Assembly (NCBI GenBank): GCA_029717555.1
Contig: JAMDHS010000156.1
Coordinates: 1-21,741 of the forward strand
Length of the DNA stretch: 21,741 nucleotides
From: Peribolospora baueri
Taxonomy: Eukaryota; Basidiomycota; Peribolosporomycetes; Peribolosporales; Peribolosporaceae
Reading direction: 5' to 3'
A program made the translations under genes and the position numbers. Below the pieces are notes generated by a model that had not been told where the DNA came from, did no database searches, and was given only the letters and a program-made list of their open reading frames with translations. Below, one piece after another: positions 1 through 10,900 of this stretch (its first letter is position 1; every line of letters begins with the position of its first letter).

Positions 1-68
1 TTTTTTTTTTTTTTTTTTCCCCTCGTCCGTCTTCTCTTTTCGCTCATTCACTTGTCAACCCCGCCCAG
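1..68 (+). other. 3' part of an ERG5 intron, starting in a T homopolymer
   Basis: The window opens in a run of 18 T followed by a pyrimidine-rich stretch that ends in CCCAG at 68. This reads as the polypyrimidine tract and acceptor of the intron before the heme-loop exon. The window edge falls inside the T run, so its true length is unknown. Confidence 0.6.
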
Positions 69-326
69 CTACTGCATCGGCCAAGTGTACGCCCAACTCC
101 ACCTCGCCGCCGTCATTGGCACTGCCTCTGTGCTCATGGACTGGGAGCACGAGGTGACGCCCGACAGTGACAAGGTCCGGTGAGTAGTCGAAATTCCATC
201 TCGTCCCTTCCCTCGTCCGTCATGAACTAACCGGACTCGCGCGCCTTCAGCATCATCGCCACCATCTTCCCCAAGGACGGCTGCAGGCTCAAGTTCACCC
301 CGCGTCCTCGTCCCGAGGCGGCATGA
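69..326 (+). CDS. ERG5: C-22 sterol desaturase (cytochrome P450 CYP61), last two exons, 5' end outside window
   Basis: This is the C-terminal 61 residues of a cytochrome P450 in two exons, 69-179 and 251-326 (stop TGA 324-326). They are joined by a 71-nt intron (180-250) with donor GTGAGT and acceptor TTCAG. An upstream intron ends at 68 (CCCAG). The first exon opens with YCIGQVYA, the heme-binding Cys loop that begins the L helix. The tail reads VTPDSDK then IIATIFPKDG, which matches the VTPxSEK...ATIFPxD ending of fungal Erg5 (from memory) better than that of Erg11. Erg5 is an ER-membrane enzyme that introduces the C22-23 double bond late in ergosterol synthesis. Only the end of the gene is visible, so the family call rests on about 60 residues. 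Another P450 is possible but less likely. Confidence 0.82.
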
Positions 327-1507
327 GATGAAGGATGGGCGATTTTAATCTATAATGTCCGGTCCGGTCCCGTCGGGTCCCGTACCATACCATACCATAC
401 CGAACGAGACGAGACTAAACGAGACGACGCCCGCTTGCTCCTCACGTTTCCTGTTCTGTTGCGCTGGAGGGGGAGAAAGGGCGCGGGTGTACGAGGGTGG
501 AGGAGGGGGTGGTGGGGCCGGCTGATCGGTTCGGTCGTTCTTTAGTCGTTCATTCGTCGTTCGTTCGGTCGGACGGGTCAGTCGCAGGGAGGGACGGAGG
601 GGAGGGGAAGACCATCCATCCATCGTCCCACCACCACCACCACCTCCCGCCGCCCATCCGTCCGTGCATGTGTCCCCAGCACCCATCCCCCGATCCATTT
701 TCTCTCTCGTCCCCCCTATTTCCATCTTGTAGAAGGAAGGAAGAGCTTTCCCCCCCCCCTTCTCTTCTCTTTCCTAATTTCTTTTTTCGCTTCCCTCGCT
801 GGGAAGCTATGAATGATGCCCCATCCATCCGTCCATACGTCCGTCCGTCCCTACTTCCGTCCGTCCCGTCCGTCCCGTCCGTCCATGTATCCGATCGGTT
901 TTTGGCAGATGGGCATGATCTACATCACATACTTGCATACTTGCGTACGTCCAGCGTTCAGAGTAAGTACTATGGCCGTCGTCGGCACGGGCTGCGTCAC
1001 GCCGCGCCGCTTTGAAGCGGGTTTGTCGAAAGGACCATTTCGTCCTTCCGATTTATTCTCGCCGTGCCGCGCGCGGTCGGCTCGGCTTGGCAGACAGGCA
1101 CACAGAGAGAGGAGGAAGGTAACGAACGACTACTAGAGCCGGTCGTGTTCGAATATCATTCAGGAGCAGGAGAGCACGACAGCGACGGGAGCAGAGCGGC
1201 GACGGAACGGACGGGAGGAGATGGGTCTGAGTGATGGAACGAAGGAAATGTGGACGAGGATGGAAGAAGTGGAGGGAAGGAGGGAAGGACCATCGACGTC
1301 GGTCCGGTCGGCTGTGCGGTTCTCCGTTTTGTTTGGCTTCACGCGACGAACCGAATGCATTGAGCGGGAGCGGGCTGCTCGGCTCGCATTCGTTGCGGGC
1401 TATGACAAGAGCGAAAAATCAAAGGAGAGTGAAGGGATGAGCGTCTCCATCCTTCTCCGTCGCCCGCTCTCCCTCGCAAACGACCCGCGCTCACCTTACT
1501 ATGCCTC
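327..1507. other. Convergent intergenic region, low-complexity, no supported gene
   Basis: About 1.2 kb lies between the stop of the P450 and the stop of the THO1-like gene, so it must hold both 3' ends. It contains repeated CCATA/GTACC pentamers near 380-401, homopolymeric C and T patches near 750-790, and a CCGT tetranucleotide tract at 821-885. Open frames here translate to Arg/Pro/Ser repeats typical of simple-sequence DNA, lack homology that I recognise, and show no convincing splice structure. I looked for tRNA T-arm boxes; the GTTCGAATA at about 1147 has no matching stem. Nothing here is supported as a gene. Confidence 0.55.
821..885. repeat. Imperfect (CCGT)n tetranucleotide tract
   Basis: Repeated CCGT/CCAT units are interrupted by single-base C insertions (CCGTCCCGT). 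The same unit on the opposite strand recurs at 12711-12780. Confidence 0.75.
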
Positions 1508-2730
1508 CTACGTCGTCGTCGTCGTCGCAGCCGTGCCAAACTTCTCCGCCCTCTTCCGGCGCCTCTCCTCCTCCGCCGGATCGAGAGGAGCGGGCGCAGG
1601 CCTCTTCGTCTCGCCAGCGGCCGCGGTGCCGGTGCCGAACCGCTCCGCCCTCGCTGATCGTTTGGACAAATCGGCGGTGTTGGCGGTCGCCTGGTGAGGA
1701 GAGAAGGTAATGACGACATGAGAAGCGCTTCGGGCCGAACGTTGGCACCTCCACCCGTGGAGGCCTCGTCCGAGACGAAACGGTTTGGAAACACTCACAT
1801 CGACAGGCCTGTTGTTCCCCCTCCTCTCCACGCCACCACGCCCGCCTCGCCCGCCTCGCCCGCCGTGCCTGCCGCGCCCTCCACCGCCGCCGGTAGGGCC
1901 GCGCAACTGTTCCAGAGCGACATCCGTCATACCAAACTTGAGCGCCCGCTCCAGCTTTTTCTCCGACTCATCACCTAACTCCATCCCAAAGCGCTCGGCG
2001 CGCTTCCGGCGCTTCTCCAGCTCCCGCTCCACCTCTGCTCGTTTCTCTTCCTCTGTCTTCTCCGGCTGCGGGGCGGATTCGACGGGAGCAGGGGAAGCAG
2101 AGACGGTGCCGATGGTCGGCTGAACGGACGGGGCCGTGCTAAAAGGCGCGGGGTTCGCCGTCGTCGTCTTGGCCGTTGCCACTGGCGCGGAGGGAGCTGC
2201 CGCCGCCGCTGCCGTCGACGGGGGCTCTACGGCTGTGGCACCAGACTCGGCCTGCGCTGTTCCGGACGTGTCTTCGTCATTCCTGGCGAAACATAAACAA
2301 GAACGATAAATTAAGCCAGCCACTCTACTAAAGGAGTCTTCTGGACGTATAACGCCAAAGCTTAGCTCTGTGAGACGAGTCTCAGGCCGGACAAAGGTCT
2401 CACCAAGAGAACGCCTTCGGAGGCGCGAGCAGATCATCCTCGACAGGATCCACAGGAGCAGCAGCAGCGCGAGAAGCAGCGGGGGCAGTAATGCTCGCCG
2501 TAGCCGCTGGATTGTCGAGCAGGCGAGCGACGAGGTCGTCCTTCTTGCCCGTGACGGGCAAGTTGGCTTTGAGCAACAACTCCTGTCGGAGGGGGAGGAC
2601 GCGACGCGAACCGCGAAGGGGGCGTCAGGCAACCGGTGCTTTCCATCCTTGCGGCGCGTTTCGTCCTTGCAACGCCGGTGCTTCTCACCTTGAGCTCAGG
2701 GACCTTGAGAGCCTTGAGCTTGGCTTCCAT
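1508..2730 (-). CDS. THO1: SAP-domain mRNP/mRNA-export protein, THO1/SARNP (CIP29)-like, four exons
   Basis: Exons on the minus strand are 2689-2730, 2404-2582, 1799-2282 and 1508-1690, giving 295 residues. Introns of 106, 121 and 108 nt all have GTGAG donors and CAG acceptors. Residues 1-40 form a SAP DNA/RNA-binding helix-hairpin-helix (LKVPELKELLLKANLPVTGK, then DDLVARLLD). An Ala/Pro/Thr linker follows to about 150, then a charged helix ending in KRAERFG (167-173) and LERALKFGM (184-192). A Gly/Arg RGG-type box lies at about 202-226. Two more RAERFG/RAEKFG units sit at 249-254 and 282-287. The repeated RAERFG motif is the signature of the Tho1/MOS11 C-terminal domain; these proteins bind RNA and Sub2/UAP56 and act in mRNP assembly and export. 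The start is the ATG that begins the SAP helix. The last intron (1691-1798) is in frame and stop-free, so a retained form would still be coding. Confidence 0.87.
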
Positions 2731-2890
2731 TGTCGGGTGTTCTGAGATGATGGTGGTCGGATGGCAGACGGAACACAGGCCCGACGTGATCAGTTCAGAA
2801 ACTAGTGGGGTGCACGTGACCAGAAAGCCCTCCAAGGTCGAGTCGAGCCGTTCGTCGTGCCTCGCCCGCTGCGTCCATCAATATCATGAC
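2731..2890. promoter_or_regulatory. Short divergent promoter between THO1-like gene and BNA7
   Basis: Only 160 bp separate the two start codons, which point away from each other, so both promoters and both 5' leaders must fit or overlap here. No clear TATA box is visible. CACGTG lies at 2813-2818 (in GTGCACGTGACC), a palindromic E-box-type site that bHLH factors commonly bind; its use here is inference. Confidence 0.5.
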
Positions 2891-4250
2891 ATGACGGCTC
2901 TAGACGGGGTCGGCTCTCATCTGGACATCCCATACGGCCCAGCGCCGTCCAGCGATGCTCAAAGACAGCTTGACGTCTTTGTTCCCGCCGAGTCCGCTGG
3001 CGGTCGTTCGAGACCGGCATTGATAGTCTTCATTCACGGGTGCGTGAGCGCTTGCGCGGAGCGGTGTTTTGTACAGCTCGTCCTTCGACAGTGGACAAAG
3101 GAGGGCGGCGCTGACGCTTGGTCCCTCGTGCCCCCCGTCCACTACCTTTGGTTTATTCTCTGTTCCTGTTCCACTTCAACGACGTCTCTCTCTCACAGAG
3201 GAGCTTGGAGGACGTGAGCTCGTGATACGACTTGTCTGTGCAGCAAACTCGTCTTGCTCACGCTGTCCTCATCCCTTTACGATCAATGCGATCGCAATCG
3301 CATGCATCAGCGGCGACAAGTCAGAGCACCGCACTTTGGCCGCCCGCCTTTGCCGATCCGCTTCTCGCCCTGCCGTCGCTTTGATAAATTATCGTCTGTC
3401 CCCAGCTGTGCAGCACCCGGTTCACTTGCAGGATACATTGGACGCTCTGCTGTTCTTGCATGCCGGTGGTCAGGAGAGCTGGAGGACAGGTTACGACTCC
3501 AACAACGTCTGGATTGTCGGCCACAGCGCAGGCGCTTGGTGTGTTTGGGGGGGGGGGGGGGGGCGTGAGCTCCGTCCGAGACCCTACCAGTCTGTTAACT
3601 GACTGACAATGTCCATCCTTGCTGCCGTTTCCTGCAGGCTGGCTGGGTGCGTCGCCCTGCGGTCACCTTCCGACGCCAATCCTAAAGCTTGCGCGCAGCT
3701 GCTCTCGTCCATCCGAGGCTATGTGCTGGTCGACGGCATCTTCTCGGTGTCAGATCTTCTCAACGAATACCCGTCTTATTCAGACTTTATCGTCCAGGCC
3801 TTTGGTTCAGAACGAAGACTTGTGCCTCCCGGATTCGGTGGAGACACCATAGATCCGGCGAGGTATGCGGCCGTGGATCTGACGCGATGGACCTTGCACG
3901 ACTCAGGCGAGGCATCGTATGACGCGCACAAGCCACGACTGTGGGTCGTCCACTCGAGAGACGACGAGCTGTTGACCCTCCGCCAGTCCGAACACTTCGT
4001 CGACCACCTGCAGACGCTCCTCCTCGGCTCTGACCCTGACCTTCACTCTTCCCAAACCCTGGCGAAAGCGGAAACGAAATGCCACGCGGATGTTCGAAGA
4101 GGGCGCCTACCAAAGGGCCAATCCGGTCACCTGGTCACACCGCGAGGCGATCTAACAGTGGAATACGATCGCGTGACGGGACACCATGACGCTCTACTGG
4201 AGAGCGAGCAGTTCGTACATTACATAGTGGAGGTGACCAGTGCGGACTAG
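2891..4250 (+). CDS. BNA7: Kynurenine formamidase (arylformamidase), four exons
   Basis: Exons 2891-3039, 3199-3213, 3311-3538 and 3638-4250 encode 334 residues. The enzyme hydrolyses N-formyl-kynurenine to kynurenine and formate in tryptophan degradation and de novo NAD synthesis; it is usually cytosolic. It has the alpha/beta-hydrolase pattern: oxyanion motif HGGAW (49-53), nucleophile elbow GHSAG with Ser127, and the Asp loop HSRDDELLTLRQ (Asp240 by comparison with yeast HSYSDELLTLRQ). The catalytic His lies in GHHDAL (His313 or 314). The splice joints are supported because they rebuild HGGAWRTGDK and GHSAGAWLAG exactly. Exon 2 is only 15 nt. Intron 3 carries a 17-G run. The stretch at about 262-305, between Asp and His, is longer than I expect and lacks recognisable motifs; it could be a lineage insert or an unrecognised intron. 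The start is the first ATG before the conserved DIPYG region. Confidence 0.9.
3547..3563 (+). repeat. G homopolymer (17 G) in BNA7 intron 3
   Basis: Seventeen consecutive G lie eight bases after the GTGTGT donor of a 99-nt intron, on the transcribed sense strand. The tract could form a G-quadruplex in the pre-mRNA and is prone to length error in sequencing. Confidence 0.9.
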
Positions 4251-4934
4251 AGGATGGATGGAAGACAGTAGAGACGGTGCAGTTGGCGTCCACAACACGG
4301 ACAGGTGGTTATGAGTGGGCCTACCAGCCGACATAGATAAGGATGCTTTGGATACGAGCCTCTCCACGGCGGATCGTTGTTTGCTGTCGCCTGACTTGAA
4401 AGTCAAAAGTTTTGGAGCGAGGTTTTGTTCACAAACGAACCGTGCTCAAGGTCGATGTACGCCATGGTCCAGAACTGCTCTACAGCAGCCTCCAAGAAGC
4501 CCGGCCAGGTATGTCGAGAATAACCGGAGAGTTCGGCATACGCTTACGTGCGGTGCGGACGACGCTTGAGGAGCACAAGGCCGCCCCCACACCCCCCCCC
4601 CCTTCCATGTGCGAAAAATCACAAGGTCTACCCGATCCTCCTCTCCCGAGACTTATGACCAATCGTGCCACAGAGGGTGATCAAAAGTAGACATTGTCCT
4701 TTCCAACAGGGTCCGCCTTTCCAGAGCGGGACGAGAGTCACATAAAGTAGAATACACGTACACAGCCGACGCGCGCCAAGGCGATACGACGATATGAGCG
4801 ATCCGCAGGCAGACCGGAAATGAAAATGAGGGCAAACACAGAGAGGGAGACATGTGAAAAGAGAGTAAGAGATACGATACGACACGAAACGATATGAATG
4901 ATTTGGGGTTGAAACGAGTTGAGGTGAAGGGGAA
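4251..4934. other. Convergent 3' region between BNA7 and the large Ser-rich gene
   Basis: This 684-bp stretch holds both 3' UTRs. It has a C run near 4590 and purine-rich GATACGA-type repeats near 4863-4895. Open frames in it have no recognisable motif, splice logic or start context, so I call no gene. Confidence 0.5.
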
Positions 4935-7900
4935 TCAATCGTCGCCTTCCATAGCGGCGAACAACTTCTCGTCCATCGGCTCCAAGCCGAGATCTTCTCC
5001 CTGCTGCTGGCCTTGCTGCAACTGTCCGCGAGAGCCCTTCTTTTCGTGCCTCCGCGTCGACGATTCCCACGCGGCCGTCAGACTCTGCCGTTCGACAGGA
5101 CGGTGGTAGCCGAAACGAGCGATAAAGCTACCCGTAGGGGACGACGTCGTGTTGGTAGACGGCGAAGGGCACGATTCGGCCGGCGTCGAAGGGGTGTAAT
5201 CGCGTCGTGGGAGTGAAGTTTTGCGCGGCGTCCCTCTCGCTGACGAGACGGCGGGGTGGAAGGGCACCTTGGACGCCACGCCTGCAGTGGGGCGATGAGG
5301 TGAAGTGGGCAACGGAGGAGGAACTCGCAGCGTATCGTCCTCGTCATCCAGCTCGGCCCTCTGCTCCTGTTCTTCCTCTCTACGAACGGCCAGACGGGCG
5401 CCTCTCCCGGTTGCGTTGGGAGATTCGACCCTTTCCCCAGCGCCGGCCTCGTCGTCGGTCGAGCTGGAGCTGAGGGGCAGAGAAGCGACGGCGTCGACGG
5501 CAATGTCGAGATCCATACTCATGATGTCGTGGCGTCCGCCATGGCCGACCGCCAGCCCAAGCGCGGAGAAAGAGCCATCAGATGCGTTGCGTGAGTGGCC
5601 TATCGAACGCTTGGCCCTGCGAACTGGTTCAGATGAAGGCTCATTGTCCACGGAAATGTCACTGACAGAGTCACCGTTCTCGGTGTCCGCGATGGAGTCC
5701 AAGTTGCCAAAGTTCTGCGAGCTGGGGAAGCGCCGTGACGACCCGAAGGTTCCTCCACGCACCGTCGATGGGCTGAGGAACACATCTTCTTCGTCCAGGT
5801 CGTCGAGGTCCGCTTGATGGCGATAAGAACCATTGGCAGAGCCAGCGCTTTGATCCTCAAGCTTGCCCGCTTCGCCGCGCAGTCCTTCCTCTTCTTCTGC
5901 AAAGCCCATCTCGCCACTCGCTCGCCTGAGAGCGCCCAGCTCAAGCCTACGCTCTAGGACGCGCTTCTCGTCCTTCATAGCGTCCAGCTCCCGCGCCTCG
6001 GATCGCAGTCTAGCCTTCAGGTCTCTGATCAGGTCCATCAAAATGAGCACCCTCTCGCTACTTTCACCCTCTGACGAGCTCTTCTCAGCCTCCTCATCTC
6101 TTCTCCTCCTCTCCTCCGCCTCCTCCGCCAACGCCCTACGAAGCATGAGGTTGTCAGCAACCTCGCGCTTCAATTCCGCCTCCAGATCGTTGTTCTTGGA
6201 ACGGAGCTCCGTGACGAGGGCCTGGGACTCAGACAGAGCATCGAGCAGAGCTTCGCACTCCAACTCATGACGCCTTTGCAGCGCCACGATCGTGGCGGAC
6301 GAAGCCGTGCTCGCACCCTCCAAGGAACGCCCATCGCCGCTTCCATTCGAGGCTCTCAAATCCTCCGAGAACGCCGGGCGGTGCACACCACGCATAGCAG
6401 CGCTCGATGGCGTGCCGATTCGGTCGTCGAGGTGAAGGGGCCTGATCGGTGCCACCCTGCGTCCCGTCGGGCTTGCAGGCCAGTTGTATTGATCATCTTC
6501 CTCCAAGCCACCGGCCCCGATCTCGTCCAAGCTTGAGCGCGCCCAACGCCGACTCAGGCCGAGCGGGATGACGGACGTCTGCCCGTGGGCGAGCCGCGCA
6601 GCGCTAGAAAAGCTCAAAGCGCTCTGCGCGCGCTCAAAGTGTGGACGGAGAGGGCTATGCGTCTGACCGAGAGCGCCTAGAGATCGCAGCGAGGCACTTG
6701 ACACGACGGTGTTCGCCCGCTTGCGAGGCACGACGTCCATCTCTGCGGGCAAAGTGGACGATTCGAAGGACAGTGTCGTCTTTCTCGGCGAGCCACGACC
6801 AAAGGGGCTGTCCAAGCTGGCTCTCTTACTTGCTTTCTCGCGGGCGAGCAATTCGTTAGCGCGCTCGAGCGCAGTGCTTGGCGAGGCTGGTATGGCGGAT
6901 TTGGAGCGGACTAACTGCGTGGAGCCGGTCTCATGATCGGTGCGAATGGGGAACCAAGACGTCTTCGAGAGGCGAAGAGACGCGTAAGCGGGTATCGGAT
7001 TCTTCCCCTTGACCGAACGTTCGTTGTCGCCGGTCAAGCGCCGCGGCGATGTCCAGCCAGACCTCCTCTCGTAGCTTGCACCGGCACCACCAGACTGGAC
7101 GCGGTCAGGGTCCAAAGACTTGAACGCCTTTATGGGAGTCTTGGGTTCTTCATCGACGGTGTCCTCAGACTCGATCGTGTGCTCCAGCCTCGGCGCCTCC
7201 CGCGCGGTCGAAGCCGAAGCTTGCGAAGCGAACACGGGGCCTCGTTTTGTGGGACTCCGACTGCTGCTCCTACTCCTGGTCCACTCAATTCTGCTCTGTC
7301 TCCCGCCAATAGAGCTCGCCGAATCCGTCGAGCTCGGCGGTACAGCCAAACAAGTCTTGACGGACGAAGAGACGGGATACGGCGACTGGACGACGCTCTC
7401 GAGGGCGGACTTGAAGCTATGAAGACTGTCGGTGCTGGGTGACGAGCCGATCGTGCTCCGCCTGCCATAGCCGGGTGTTTGGAGTGTAGAGACGGCAGAA
7501 CGCGCGGTGGAAGAATCGAAGGTCGGAAGAGAATGTTCAAGAACGTCAGGGAGGGAGAGACGAGAAGAGGGACGATACGCCTGGCCCTCCGATGCGGGTT
7601 CTAAGAAACGGCCCATGGTCGGGGGACGAGGAGTAGGCTCGCCGGATTGAGAACCAGAGACAGACCGAGCGGCCCCAGGACCTGGAGCAGCATCCGTTCC
7701 GTCAGACGCGGTCGGTACTAGCAAGCCGCTGGGTCCCTCAACCTCTTCCGACGGCTCTTCGATCATCGGAATTTCACCTGTGGAGCCATCTGAGATGCCG
7801 TTATTGGTCTCGTCCAGCTTCCGCGGAGAAGTATCGTCAAGTGCAAGAGAGCCAGGACGAGGCGTAGTGTCTCCGACGGCATGAGCAGAGACACTCGCGT

Positions 7901-10900
7901 CTGTGTCCTCGTCCACAGGCACGCTGACTCCCCCTTCCTTGCCGATGGCGGAGGAAACAGGTCCGCTGGACTTAACCAAATCGCTTGCGGCGACTGAATC
8001 CGAATCCGTCCTCGCCAACATCTCCGCACCGATTCCGGTCGAGAGACTCTCATGCCTAGCCTCCTCCTCCTCCAAAGGCAACGGACTTGGGCTGAGTTGC
8101 TCACCCGCGCCATGATTGGGACCAAACAACCACATCTCCCCATCCGCCTCCGCGTCCAAGTCGCCTTCAGCGTCGGCGGACTCCAAGATGAGGTCCCTCA
8201 TTCGCAAGTACGCCTCTTCCGCCTCACGCACACCCGTTTTTCTACGCTCGGCACGAGAAGCTATGACGAAGGGAGGAGTCGCGCCGATGATGGAGAACCT
8301 GCCGGAGGTGGAGGTCGCGATGTCCGTCTCCGCTTCGGGCCTGGGCAACGAACGACGACGCGAGGTGGCACCCGGGATGGAGCCAGGTGTCAGAGGCGAA
8401 TTGTCCTCCGCCGAGGCCACCTGGCCTTCGTCACCCTCCTCCGCGTAGCCCCCATCGCCTTCGGAGTCCCCTTCTGACTCGTCACGATTGAGCGCGACGT
8501 TACTGATGGCCCTCCTGAGATCGAAGGCAGCCTCAGCGATGGCTGAGTGTCGGTCGGGGGTGCACCTTGACAAATGAGCCGTGGAGAGAGAAAGAGACAA
8601 TGAGAGCGACGAACGTCCTCCGATGGACTGGGAGCGCTCTCTAGATCGAGAACGATCTCGTTCGCTACCCGCATCGTCAGGGCTGGCGGGGAAAGGAAGG
8701 ACGGAAGCTGAGGCGGACACGGAACGGTCCGTAGAAAATTGGCTGAGCATGGCTGTGCTAGCGAACGGCACGCTGAGCCTGCTGGGCGTCACTGGTGGCT
8801 GGTCTGGTCCGGCGACGGGACGCGAAGAGGGAGACTCGGCCGCCGCGCCGGGAATGGGTGGCCAAGAGCGCAAAGCTTCCTCCACCCTTTGTAGTTCCGC
8901 CTCCATATCTTCTATCGTCAGGCTCGCCGAAGAGGCGGCGGCGCTGGCGAGGGACATGGACAAGACGCGCTGAGGGAGAGCGGGCCGCCGTCGTTCCAGC
9001 TCTGAGAAAGTAGTCTGGTTCGAGGCGAACGAGCGCGCCGAGGGAGGTTGCGGAGAGCTTTCAGCCACGGCGGGTCGGGAGGGCGTATGCAGAGGGTGAA
9101 TGACTAGCGAACGAAGGCGGGGAGAACCCTCGGACGGCCGATCTTGCTCATCGACCGAGGTAGGTACGTCTGTCGCAAGGGATGATGGTCCGCCATCCTG
9201 GATGTCCACTCCGGCGCCCTCTTCAGCCCCACACTCCGGCCCATCGATCACAGCCTGACTGCTAACATGCTTAGGTGCGTGACTGAGCTTGTCAACACTC
9301 CCGACCCGAACCATGTTTGCCGTCGGCACCCCGACGACGGTCGGAGAGGGAGTATCCGCGAGCACCCCTTCTCGTCCTCCACCCACAAAGCTCGGTTTCT
9401 CCATCCATTCCTGATCGTCCGCCAATCCGCTCCTCTCCTTCCCTCTCTCGCCAACCTCTCCCGTCGAGTCCGCTCCGTCCGCACCAGGGATTTGGTCGAC
9501 AAAAGGAATTTGGTCGATAAAAGTGGTCAACGACCTCTTCGTGGCCCTTCTGGTACTCCTCGTCTCAGCCCATCGATGCCCGGAGGAAGGCGAAGGCGAA
9601 GCGGGGACGGAAGGAGGTAGAGAGTGAGAGAGGGAGGCAGAACGGGAGGCAGAAGTGGACGAGGTAAGCTCAGTGGCAAAAACGTCATGATCCGATACGT
9701 CGCGGTTATAGTCAATGTCGGCGTCGAGAAGGCCATCGCGATAAAGCGACTCTTCGTATGCTTCGTCCTCCTCTGTGTTGAGGCCGGGCAGCCGAACCGA
9801 ACCTGCACTTTCTCTCCCACTTCCGCTCTCTCCCTCGACTGTGTCCAGCTTTCCGGCAAGCTTCAGCCCAGGGCCGTCTCCATCCTTCCCCTCCCCTTTC
9901 TCGACGTGCTCTTGCTCCTCTGTCTTCCCCTCCCGCCCCTCCGGCAGCCTCAATCCACCCAGATCCTGGATGAGCTCCTCCAGGGGGCTGTTCACTCGCT
10001 CCGCAGCCAAGAGATGAGAAGAGCCTCCTGAGATCGCAGTGGAGAACGAGGCCGGCGATAGCGGTCGACGGTGGGGTTGGAAAGTGCCGGCGGTTCTGCC
10101 ATTGACCGGGTTCAGGATCACGCCCCTGAAGCCGCTGGTGATACTGGCGGTGGCGCTGTCTCTTGAACCGGGCCTCTTAAACTCATTCGGCAAGAGCACG
10201 GCAGGTGATGTGGGCTCCGAAGCCGGGTTGGGAGCAGCGGCGGAGGCGGCGGAAGGTGCAGGTTTCGTCGTCCCTCTTCCATCCCCTCTGCTCGCGCCAG
10301 GGCCCACACCTGCAAGAACGCTCCACAATCCGTCCTCGTCCGCGAACATCGGACTTCCCTGTCCGTCCAACTCCCTGCCGTCCCTACCATTGGCCTCGCC
10401 GTACCTGAGCGATAAAGAAAAGTTCCGCACTGGCCTTCGCCCTTGCCCGTAACCACGTCCGTAAGGTCCAGATGCGAGGCCTTGGAGAGTGTTGCTACGG
10501 GCTAACCGCCCATCCGGCGCCGCCGAAGTTGAGGAGACGGAGTGGGAAGTAGTACCGGCGCTGCTGCCACGCCGAAAGAGAGCGGGCAACGAGGAGAGCG
10601 AGGAAGTGTGTTTTCTCACGTACGAAGCCGGGGCGCGCGAGGAGTCTGCTCCTACCGCCCGCGTGGGAGCCGCAGTAACCCCGGCCTGGCCGTCCCCGCT
10701 GAACCGTCTCAAACGACCCTCCTCATCAACGTCGACATCGTCACTGGCCTCTCGCAAACTACTCAGGCCCGGTCCAGGCCGACCGCTCATGCTGAGGCTT
10801 CCACCTTCCCGACTCAGTCTATAGGGCTCCGTGTACGGGTACGGCGGAGCAGAAGAAAAATCCACTTCATCTTCGGGCAGTGGAGTCGCAAATTGTCCAA

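Noticed and set aside
497-1136. Overlapping open frames of 107-172 codons on the plus strand
   Set aside because: Their translations are Pro/Ser/Arg simple sequence caused by CCGT and CCACCA repeats. Frames are open on both strands at once because the DNA is GC-rich, and no motif or splice structure supports them.
1139-1165. GTTCGAATA resembling a tRNA T-loop
   Set aside because: Flanking bases cannot pair into a T stem, and no D arm, anticodon arm or acceptor stem is present upstream.
4315-4690. Two open frames of 84-92 codons between BNA7 and the large Ser-rich gene
   Set aside because: They overlap each other in different frames, have no recognisable motif, and lie where both 3' UTRs are expected.
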